Of a stretch of 54,208 nucleotides of DNA, positions 7,677-17,100 are shown piece by piece. The translations under genes were made by a program, and so were the position numbers. Every line of letters starts with the position of its first letter. Positions within the stretch are counted from its first letter, which is position 1. Origin of the DNA: Kiritimatiellia bacterium (GTDB lineage: Bacteria > Verrucomicrobiota > Kiritimatiellia > RFP12 > UBA1067). Below the pieces are notes generated by a model. It was not told the origin of the DNA and searched no databases. It was given only the letters and a program-made list of their open reading frames with translations. The stretch covers positions 1-54,208 of the forward strand of contig JAKSOW010000005.1 of NCBI GenBank assembly GCA_024405395.1. Reading direction: 5' to 3'.

Positions 7677-9533
7677 ATGAAGAAGACATCAGCTTTTGCG
7701 CAAAGCAAGGTCTGGGCCGCGCTGTGCGTCTCTGTGTGCGCCGTGGGGAGCGCCGTTGCGGCGACCTGGGCGAATCCCGAACTCGTGGCGAAGGTCGCCT
7801 CGGGCGAACTGACGGAGGCCAAGGTGTCGTGGTGGGGCTATGATGCCGCAGATGCCACCGAATATCTGCAGGCCGCGCTCAGCTCCAAGGCGAAGAAGGT
7901 GACGATTGACGCGCCGATGGGGACGTGGTACACGCGTCCGCTGCGGGGGCGTTCCAATCTTGAGCTCGTCATCCCCAAGGGCGTCACGCTGATGGCGAAG
8001 CGGGGCGAATACAAGGGACAGAGCGACACTCTGCTGACGTTCCGCCTGGCCGACAACGTGAAGCTCACGGGCGGTGGCGAACTGAAGATGTGGTTTGAAG
8101 ACTATACGAACAAGACGATCTACGGCTGGAGCGAATGGCGGCACGAGCTCTCGCTGTTGAGCTCGTCGCATGTGACGGTGGAGAACCTCACGCTGTCTGA
8201 CTCGGGCGGCGACGGCGTCTATCTCGGCAACGCCAACGGAAATTCCAACACGGACATCATCCTGCGCGATCTCACCATCACGCGCCACAACCGGCAGGCC
8301 ATCAGCGTCATCACGGCGGATCGCCTTCTCATTGAGCGCTGCCTGCTCGCCGACACCTGCGGCACGCCGCCGATGGCCGGCATCGACTTCGAGCCCAACA
8401 GCGCACGCGAGATGCTGCGCGACATCGTGGTGCGCGATACCGTGGCGCGCGGCAACTATGGCTGCGGCTTTGACTTCTCCGTGTTCCAACTGTCGGCGGA
8501 GTCGCCCGACATCTCCATCACGCTAGAGAACTGCACGAGCGTCGGCAACCGCCAGCCCACGAAGTTCAGCAAGCCCTCGGACACGATCAACGGTTTCCGT
8601 GGCTGTGTGACTTTCCGCAACTGCACGTTTGACGATGGCGAGAAGTCCTGCGTGAACCTGAAGTCGAACAGCGCCAGCGAGACGATGGCCCTGAAGGTGG
8701 AGAACTGCCGCGCGCGCGACTACGCCAAGGGTGGCGAACTTGCACCGATGACGGGCGCCTGGGGATGGGCCAGCGTGCCGAAGCCCACGTGGCCCGATGG
8801 GGCACCGATCAGCATGTTGCCCACTTCCGCCGAGATGCTGGCCACAGCCAAGGTGTTTGACGCCAAGCCGGGCGAGGTGGTGCCCCTGAAGGCGCCGGCC
8901 ATTCGCGGACGCGGGGATTTCTTCATCTACGCCGCGCAGAAGGGGCGCGTCCACCTCAAGGGCAAGGTGCTGCCTGTGGGACGCGCGCAGTTCAAGGATG
9001 CAGCCCTCTTCGTCAACACGATGAAGGGTCGGCGCCTGAAGCGGGTGGAGGGGCCGACGGGCTTCCGCCAGGAGACCGACTGTTCCTTTGACGTGCCGGC
9101 CCCCGGCTTCTACCACATCGAGGTGCGGGTGGGCAGCTACCATGGCTTCGTCTTCACGGAGACGGGCGTGCCCATTGCGCTGGGCCCCTACGGCAAGGCT
9201 AAGTTCCCGGGTCTCAACTGCGGCGGCGGCACGCTGTATCTGCGTGTTCCCGAGGGCGCTTCGCGTCTGGCGGTGGCGGCCACGGGTGGTGGCGGCATGG
9301 AGCTTGTGCACGCACAGGTGTACGACGGCAAGGGCGTCTGTGTGCTGGACAAGGACAACTGTTCGAGCGAAGTGTACTTCTCGTCGGGCACGCCTGCGCC
9401 CGGCCTCTGGCGGCTGGTGGCGTCGCGGCCGTCGAAGGGCTGCCTGGACGACTATGCGTTCGGCACCTACAGCCATCCGTGCTATCTGTTCCTCTCGCCG
9501 GAGAAGACCTGGGAAATCCCCGTCGTGAAGTGA
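7677..9533 (+). CDS. Secreted right-handed parallel beta-helix protein
   Basis: The ATG at 7677 follows AGGAAAGGA and starts a signal peptide (MKKTSAFAQSKVWAALCVSV through AVAA, about 29 residues). Residues about 45-340 form a parallel beta-helix: GVTLMAK, LTGGGELK, SGGDGVYLGN, ITRHNRQAIS and GIDFEPN are consecutive rungs, as in pectate-lyase-like and GH28-like enzymes. Residues about 430-618 look like one or two beta-sandwich carbohydrate-binding modules. The length is 618 residues. It sits in the hydrolase operon between the C69-C26 protein and an SGNH hydrolase with short gaps (17 and 22 bp), which supports a role in extracellular glycan breakdown. I cannot assign a lyase or glycosidase family. 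Confidence 0.85.
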   Translation: MKKTSAFAQSKVWAALCVSVCAVGSAVAATWANPELVAKVASGELTEAKVSWWGYDAADATEYLQAALSSKAKKVTIDAPMGTWYTRPLRGRSNLELVIPKGVTLMAKRGEYKGQSDTLLTFRLADNVKLTGGGELKMWFEDYTNKTIYGWSEWRHELSLLSSSHVTVENLTLSDSGGDGVYLGNANGNSNTDIILRDLTITRHNRQAISVITADRLLIERCLLADTCGTPPMAGIDFEPNSAREMLRDIVVRDTVARGNYGCGFDFSVFQLSAESPDISITLENCTSVGNRQPTKFSKPSDTINGFRGCVTFRNCTFDDGEKSCVNLKSNSASETMALKVENCRARDYAKGGELAPMTGAWGWASVPKPTWPDGAPISMLPTSAEMLATAKVFDAKPGEVVPLKAPAIRGRGDFFIYAAQKGRVHLKGKVLPVGRAQFKDAALFVNTMKGRRLKRVEGPTGFRQETDCSFDVPAPGFYHIEVRVGSYHGFVFTETGVPIALGPYGKAKFPGLNCGGGTLYLRVPEGASRLAVAATGGGGMELVHAQVYDGKGVCVLDKDNCSSEVYFSSGTPAPGLWRLVASRPSKGCLDDYAFGTYSHPCYLFLSPEKTWEIPVVK

Positions 9534-9555
9534 TTGCCGCAGGAAGGTGTAGCTT

Positions 9556-10977
9556 ATGACCATGGCGAACTGGGGCAAAGGCGCAGGGCTCGTTGGTTTG
9601 TGCGCAACGATGATGAGTGCGCAGGCTGAGGTGTTCAAGGACGGCGAACGGGCGGCCTTCTTCGGCGATTCGGTTACGCATCATGGATATTGGGTGAAGC
9701 CGCTGCAGGATTTTTATTACACGCGCTTCCCCAAACGGGACATCCACATCTGGAACTGTGGCGTCGGCGGCGAGACGTCCACCGAAGCCACGCGACGCGT
9801 TGAGGCCGATATCGCCTGGCGGAAGCCGACGTTCGTCAACGTCTGTTTCGGCATGAACGACGTCGGCGTCGTTGGCTACCAGACGAATGCGCCGTCCTGG
9901 GCGCTGGATCAACGACGGAATGCGCCGAGCAGGTTTGAGGCGGGCATGCGCAAGCTCCATGCCCTGCTGCAGGAGAAGGCGCCTGGCGCGCGCATTTGCT
10001 GGTGCACGCTCGTGCCGTGGGATGATGAACTGCAGTTCAAGCCACCGCGTGGCCCCATTACGGGCGTCACCGAGGGCGAGCGCCCGCTATCCGATTTCGT
10101 GACGTCGTTTCGCAAAGAGGTGGGCGGCGACTACGTGGATTTCTATGGTCCCATGCTGGCCTACAACCGCAAGCTCCACAAGACGGACCCCTATTCGTCG
10201 CTTTCGCCGGACACGATCCACCCCAAGGAGCCGGGCGGTCTGTTCATGCTGCGACTCTTCCTTGCGGCACAGGGTGCAGATGACGTCGTCTCGGAGGTGG
10301 TGGTCGATGCCGCGGCAGGGAAGGCAACGCAGATGGCGAATGCCGACGTCACGGGGATTGCGAAGACATCGGGCGGCGGGGTGGCGTTTCGCGTCTCCGA
10401 GAAATCCCTGCCGTTTCCTGTCGATCCCGCCGCGCGGGCCATGGCAGACGAGATTGGGTTCGACAACGCATTCAACCGCGAGTTGCTGCGCGTCACGGGC
10501 CTTGCGGCGGGCGACTGGATCTTGCGCATCGACGGCAGGGATGTTATGACGAATTCGGCGGCAGCATGGGCGAAAGGCGTCAATCTGGCGACGGTCGAGG
10601 CCACGCCGATGATGGCCCAGGCGCGGACGGTTGCCGCCAAGAACGCGGAGAAGATGGCGAAGGAGAAGGAAATTCGCTCCCTGTGGGTGGCACGGTGTGT
10701 TGCCTGGCGGCGGATGTTCTGGGACGCCAAGTTCACGGATGCCGATTTTGCCGACGACCGTTTCCCGCTCGTCTATGCCAGTGCCTATCTGGCGGCATGT
10801 GCGAAATGCGGGAAGAAGGGGCTGTCCGACCAGAAGATGTACGAGAAGTTCAAGCAGGACTGGTCGTCTGTTCGGGCACGTGAAGCCGAGATCGAGAAAC
10901 TCCATCGTGCGGTTCGCGGACTGTGTGTGCCCCAGCCGCACGGTTTTGAGCTCGTGGCTGTTTCCCCTGGCGCCTAG
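9556..10977 (+). CDS. Secreted SGNH/GDSL hydrolase
   Basis: The 473-residue product starts with a hydrophobic leader (MTMANWGKGAGLVGLCATMM, ending SAQA). The four SGNH blocks are intact: FFGDSVT with Ser39, CGVGGET, FGMNDVG with Asn101, and DTIHP with Asp219 and His222. The family hydrolyses ester bonds, often acetyl groups on polysaccharides. The C-terminal 200 residues hold a beta-domain, a Lys/Ala-rich helix and a further helical segment of unknown role. AGGAAGG lies just upstream of the ATG. It is the last gene of the operon that starts at 2725, and unlike the first SGNH protein of that operon it has a canonical active site. Confidence 0.9.
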   Translation: MTMANWGKGAGLVGLCATMMSAQAEVFKDGERAAFFGDSVTHHGYWVKPLQDFYYTRFPKRDIHIWNCGVGGETSTEATRRVEADIAWRKPTFVNVCFGMNDVGVVGYQTNAPSWALDQRRNAPSRFEAGMRKLHALLQEKAPGARICWCTLVPWDDELQFKPPRGPITGVTEGERPLSDFVTSFRKEVGGDYVDFYGPMLAYNRKLHKTDPYSSLSPDTIHPKEPGGLFMLRLFLAAQGADDVVSEVVVDAAAGKATQMANADVTGIAKTSGGGVAFRVSEKSLPFPVDPAARAMADEIGFDNAFNRELLRVTGLAAGDWILRIDGRDVMTNSAAAWAKGVNLATVEATPMMAQARTVAAKNAEKMAKEKEIRSLWVARCVAWRRMFWDAKFTDADFADDRFPLVYASAYLAACAKCGKKGLSDQKMYEKFKQDWSSVRAREAEIEKLHRAVRGLCVPQPHGFELVAVSPGA

Positions 10978-11124
10978 GTCATGATCACGTCATGTGCCTT
11001 GGGCAGAAGTCGGATGCAGAGGAAACTTTCCGCATTTGGCCTGTAACCTTTCCCGCAGAAAGACGTATACGGTTCGTCTGGTCAGTCGAGGTCGGATGAA
11101 TGTGAAAAAGAGAAGGATGCTGAG
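10978..11124 (+). promoter_or_regulatory. Intergenic region with inverted repeat and weak promoter before the giant gene
   Basis: The first bases hold an inverted repeat, CATGA-TCACG-TCATG (10980-10994). A weak promoter candidate is TGTAAC (11042-11047), an 18-bp spacer, and TATACG (11066-11071), 53 bp before the ATG at 11125. No convincing rho-independent terminator follows the upstream operon, so read-through is possible. Confidence 0.3.
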
Positions 11125-14100
11125 ATGGAACTGAATGAAGCCAAGCAGATTTACACGAGTTTCGTGAATTTCTCGAATCAGGAACTCGCGGCCAGCGGGG
11201 GGAATCTGAAGAACGCCAACGCAGTGGCGCGCTTGAATGGGCACACAGTCGTCGCGGCGACGGACGACTCAATCCACAAGGCGTTCCGCAATGCGGACCT
11301 GAAGGCGGCCAACACGTCTGCGCATACGGCATTCAAGGAGGCGATTCTCACGCTTTTCGGCGCCAAGCAGGTGTCTGAACTGCCGCCGAGCGTCCAGGCC
11401 GCGCTTCAGTCGCTCTCGAAGGACGCGCGTCCGCTCTCCGCCCGCCGCATTCACGTCATTACGCAGGACGTCAATATCGCGCTCATGTCCGCGAAGGGAT
11501 CCACTCCCATAACCGACCAGCTTCAGGCGATGGGACGGGCGGTCAACGACGAGATGACGGGCTCGCGCAGCCTTGAGACGGTCAAGACGCTGGCGGGGAA
11601 TGCCTTTGCCGCGATTACGCAGGACGCCAAGTTGGCCAACGAGCCGCTGATCAACGATTTTCTCGCGTCCGTCAAGAACACGATTGACGGCGCGAAGACG
11701 TACAATGAGCTTGTCGCCGGCCTCACGGCCCGAGCGACTGAGTTTTCGGCCGCACTCGGGCAGGCGAATTTCGCGCCCGGTACGCGCAGCTGCGCGGCGG
11801 GCTATGGCGTCAAGCAAGTTGCGGGAAACTTGGTTGACGAGCTCGCCAAGCGCGCGTACCTCGCCAAGATCGACACCATACGCGCCAACATCGCGAACCT
11901 CAAGGTCGCCCATGCGAACGAGCCGGCGATCATGAAGTTTCTTGCCAAGCTCGAGACTGAGGCTTCGGACGCCGAGCTCAAGAAGTGGAACTTCGCGCAG
12001 TTTGAAGTTGAGCGTCTGGAGTTCGTCGCGAGCGAGGAGTATGTCGGCATCGTCAACAAACAGGTCGGTCAAATCGTCAAGGACACGATTCAGGCGGAAA
12101 AGGAGCTCATTCAGCAGTCCTATGACCGCCAGACCCAGAAGACGCATGACGAACTCATGCCGGCGGGCTTTGAGAGCAAGATTGAGTCGGACATGAGAGC
12201 CACGGCCCTGGCGAATGCCTGGGAAAGGCTTGCGGGCGACACGTCAACAGGCGTGCGGCCAGATGAGCTCGGCAGTAAGTTCCACGAAGCCCAGGACACG
12301 TTCGTCAAGGACGTTCACGGCAAGATCGAAAGCGACGTCCAAACGGCGGTCAACACGGAAAAGAAGCGCGTCGAGGCGGATGCCCAGTCCCTCAAGATCA
12401 CGCTCCTGTCGCCCGAAGACGAGAAGGCCTTCATCACGGACATGTGCGATGAGTTCGCGAAGACGGCCTGGAACCAGATCAAAACCACGGGCAAGGTCGA
12501 GTTGCCCACGGAGCGAATTGAGGACGCCTATGCCAAGACGTATTCGAAAGGTCTCCATGGCCAGGGCGAGAACATCGTCAAGGAAATCGTGGGGGACATG
12601 CACAAGACGCTCGACGCGGCGGTCGCGAAGTGCGCGCAGGAGATCAACGAAAAATTCAGCAATGTGCTGGCGTCGGAGCACGACACGGAACGCATTCTCA
12701 CAAAGAGCGAAAAGAATCTGAAGGCTAAAGAGGAGGACTACAAGGCCCTCGAGCAGGAGATCAAGAACGCCGAAAAGCAGATGGCGGTGGACAAGAACCA
12801 GATCGCCATGGCCGAGCAGGGCAAGATCAAGATCGCCAGCAAGCACTTCTTCGGTAACGGACTCAAGGAGCTGAAGGAGAAGGTTGGGAACGATGCGGCC
12901 CAGCTCGCGGAAAAACGGAATCAACTTCGACTGCTGGGCAGCGAGGTTGAGAATCTGAAGTTCCAGATCTTCGGCAACCGAGAGGCGCTGGGCCTCTCCA
13001 GGCAGGACCGGGCCACCGCCAGCCAGCGCAGCAACGACTTTGTCGAATTCGCCAAAGCCGGCGTCAAGAATCTCGAGGAGTGTAAGAACGTCATTCTCGA
13101 ATCTCTTTCCTCTGGCAAAAGCGTGGACATCGCCTCGTTGAAGACGGCGGTTGAGCGGTTCAAGGCCGAGGTCGGAAAGGTGATGCAGTTCCTCGACGGC
13201 TATTCGGCCGAAAAAGAGGTGGCGAAGCCAGAGTTCCTGAAGCCCGAGTCCTTGACCGTGAATTCCCGTTTCGGTCTTCATGACCCCGAGAACTTCGCCC
13301 GGCGTGTCGAGGTCGGCGCCAAAGGATTCCTGAAGGGCATCGTCACGGCCTCGGACCTGGACGACGATAAGAAGGCCACGCTCGAGCGGGTGGTCGACAA
13401 CACGTTTGGCGCGAAGAACGCGATTCCGGCAAAGATAGTCGGCCTCGGTCTCGCCCGATGCGCGAATCAGACCAACGAGAGCGTCGCGCGTGTCGACATT
13501 GAGGACAATCTCGCGCTCTACCTGAAGTGCGTCATTGACGGCGTCAAGGCCGGCACGCTGGCGCTGGACGCGAATGGAACTCTCCCTGAGCTTGACGAGC
13601 AAGTCGTCGTCGACTACGCGACCGTAGAGACCCAGAGGGAGCATGAGGAGAACCTCAACAGCGCCATCCCCGCGCTCGGCAACGACCGCAAGTTCACCGG
13701 CGCGATCAGCGTGCTCAGGAACTTCGGCGAGAAGGGGGGCCAGATCGCCGGGGAGATCGAGAGGCTGTTGCCCCTGTTCAATGGCAGCGCCAATGCGTCA
13801 AAGTATGCGAGCGCGGCGTTTAACGACGCCTACAAATCGCTCTTGGCCGAGAAGCTCGATCATGTGCGCGAGGACGGCACCACCGTGCGGGACTACGTCG
13901 CGAAACTGCTCGTCGGCATCATGCGCAACAATGACGCCTCCAATCTCGAGGCAAGCGGCATCGTGCTCGCCAATGCGCGGGATGTACAGAAGATTCTCGG
14001 CGCGATTGTGGACGGCGCCGAGCGCGAAGCGCATCAGCAGACGCTGGACAGCTTGCCGAAGAACGTGCGCGCCCTGGTGGGGTTGGACAATCTGACGTCT

Positions 14101-17100
14101 TTGGACAAGACGGAGCTGGTGAGCAGGTTCCTGAAGCGTACCGGGCTCAATGACGCCGAATTCGCCGAGATGGATGCTGTCGCTGTCGAGAGAGTTCGGT
14201 CATTCCTGCCGTTCGTCGACGGTACGTTCGCGAACAAGCGTGCCTATGCGGCTGTTTTCATCCGCAGCGTGGCGGCCGGCGACTTCCCGGTTTCGTTGTT
14301 GAACGAAAATTCGCGGCAGATGCTGGAAGGGCTGATTACGCTCAGGCTGAAGCTGGATACGGGCAGGGTCGGTCAAGCCGCCGAACAGGAGTTTGTGCGC
14401 GGCTTTGACACGTATGACGCGAAGGAGATCCTGAAGATGCTCGCCCTCGATGGCCTGCAGAACCTCAAATGCGAGGCGCACACGCCGCGCGTGCTGTCGT
14501 TGCTGTATGCGCTCAACGGCTCAAAGGCGGGTGGGCTCAAGGCGCTCTGCAACGAGGCCTTTTCGTGCGACATCTCCAGCGTCGACGCGAATGATCTGAA
14601 GAAGGCGCGTGACATGGCCTTCAAGAACATAAAGGACGGCGTGCCGCTGCTCTACTCCTTGGGCCAGTATTCGGTCTACAAACGGAACTCGGATGAGTTG
14701 TCCGTCTTCACCGAGAGCGCCAACCGCACACGTGTGCTCACCGATCTGCTGGCGGGTGGCATTGAGCCGCTTTTCGCGAACGCCGATAAGAAACATCCGG
14801 CGCCGACAATCGACGACATCCGCGATTGGGTCAAGGCGCTCGATCTCCTCGCATCGACCGGAAAGCCGACGCCCATTACGCTCAGGGGCATCCCGGCAAC
14901 GCTCACGCTCGCAGATGACGGCAGCGTGGAGGCGACTGTTGTTGGCGAGAGAGGTGAACAGATCACGAAACATCTGTCGATTACACCGGCCGCGATCAAG
15001 GCCACGATGATGGAGGCGATGTTCCGCCACGTCGACCTCTACGTGAAAGGTTCGGTGGGTGAGCTCGTGACGTTCCTGCCGGATGAGAGCCAGTGCGAAG
15101 CGCGTCGCTATGCGCTGATGGTCGTGACGTCGCTGGCGGAGAAGAAGTCCTTCGGAAGCTTCGACCCCGTGAAGCTCGCCGGGATGTCCACGCACGCGCT
15201 CGTGGCACTGGCCAAGGACATGATCGTTGACTACTCCGAGATGAAGCAGTCGGCCTTCCTGAACCGGCTGAAGCTCGAGACGAACATCGTCTATTCGCCC
15301 GAGATCACGGATTCGCTCAACCGTTTGGCCGCTGCGGAGGCGGCGCAGGGCAAGGATGCGATCAACGCGATGGTGAAGGTGCCGGACGTGACGACGCCGA
15401 TGCTTGCGCCTTCACAGGAGAGCCGTGAGACCATCAACGCCGAGATGGCGAAGCTGCAGAACGAATTCACTATGCACTTCGTCAACACCCTCGTCGATTC
15501 GAAGCTCTCGGATCCCGACCTCATGAGCCTCAAGAGTCTTGCCGGCACCGAGTCGATCGACATGTCGAACGGATACGGCGCCTTCCTCAAGAAAGTGCTC
15601 ACGAACTACTTCACGGGCATGGGCGATCTCGACAAGAGCCTGCTCTACGCGGCGGTCAAGGCCGAGGCAGGGGAGGGCGCGACGCCCTATCAGCGCATCG
15701 CCGCGCTCGTCAAGAACTCGGGTCCCGTCCTGGTCAAGATGCTGCAGGGCATCCCCCTTGGCGCGGTCGGCAGCGAATTCAGGAACCTGATGGGCGAAGT
15801 CAAGGGCAGTCTGCCGTCGATCCCCACCGAGGTCACGCGTGCACAGCTTCTCGACATCATCGCGCGCTCGAACGGACAGATCACCGGCATCGAGGTCAAG
15901 AAGTCGCTGGGTGCCGCCTCGGTCGGCGAAGCGCTGCTCTGCCGCGTCTCCACGCCGAGCAATCCTGACGGCGAGGACGTCGTGATCAAGCTTCTGCGGC
16001 CGAATGTCCAGATGACCGCCCAGCGCGAAATCGACTTCATCCACAACGTCCTCCACGACACCAGCTTCGATGCGCGCCTGGCGGGCATCCTGAAGGAGCT
16101 TGACCTCACGCAGGAGGCGGACAACGTCGAGATCGGTCGCGGATACAGCACGATCGCGCGGTCTGACGACAAAGGACGCAACATCGTCGCAATGGAGCGC
16201 GTCAGGTCGATGGAGCTTCATTCCCTCGCGCGTCCTTCGGTGATGTCGGTGGTCATCCGCAAGGCCTCCGGCGAGACCTGCGAGAAGTTCTTCTCGCAGG
16301 TGGAGACGCGCCTCGGCGAGATTCTCTCCTCCATGAAGCACGTCGAGGAGCCGCCGGCCGACAAGCTCTGCTACCGCAATGCGAAGGGCGGTAAGGTGGT
16401 GACGTACAGAACCGACTCGGTCACCGATTTCGCCGCCACGAAGGACGAGCTGATTCGGCTCTACGACTCGACCCGGGCGCGTCAGAACGACTTGCTCAAC
16501 CTCGTCTACAAATGGGCGTCGTTCGGACTCTTCCCGAAAGAAGGCGAGAAGGGCTTCATCCACGGCGACCTCCAGGACTGCAACATCATGACCGACGAGC
16601 GCATGATGACCTTCATCGACTTCGGCAACGCGATGACGCTCTCCAAAGACGATCGCGAGAACATTCTGTGCTCTCTCGTCTACTGTCTCCTGGGCAAGGA
16701 CCACAGCGACGACTTCACGACGATTCTCGAGGGCCTGGGCGTGAAGTTCCGCGATGCGGCGCAGAAGAAAGCCGTGATCGCGGATCTGACGGCAGTCTTC
16801 GCGAAAGGCACCGGCAACGACACGGGGCTGCGCTACGCGGCGGCGATGAGCGTGCTGCAGATGCATCAGATCGAGATTCCGGCCTTGCTGAACAACTTCT
16901 CGCAGTCCCTCCTGCGCCTGCAGAATGCGGTCGAACGCGCAAATGATTCGTTGCGCAAGATCGAAGGCATGCTGCGGGGCTTGCGGTTCGATCCCACCCT
17001 TGCCGCCAACACCGACAATCCGCTGCGCGTCACGGCCTTTGACGAGGATCCTGTGACATCTCTGGATGTCGAGGGGTCAGACACGGAGGTCGTCTCCCTC

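Noticed and set aside
2869..7689. A 1606-codon open frame on the minus strand, opposite the hydrolase operon.
   Set aside because: It is antisense to three plus-strand genes and part of a fourth, all with clear family motifs and signal peptides. Its product is rich in His and Arg with no recognisable domain, as expected for the shadow of GC-rich coding sequence.
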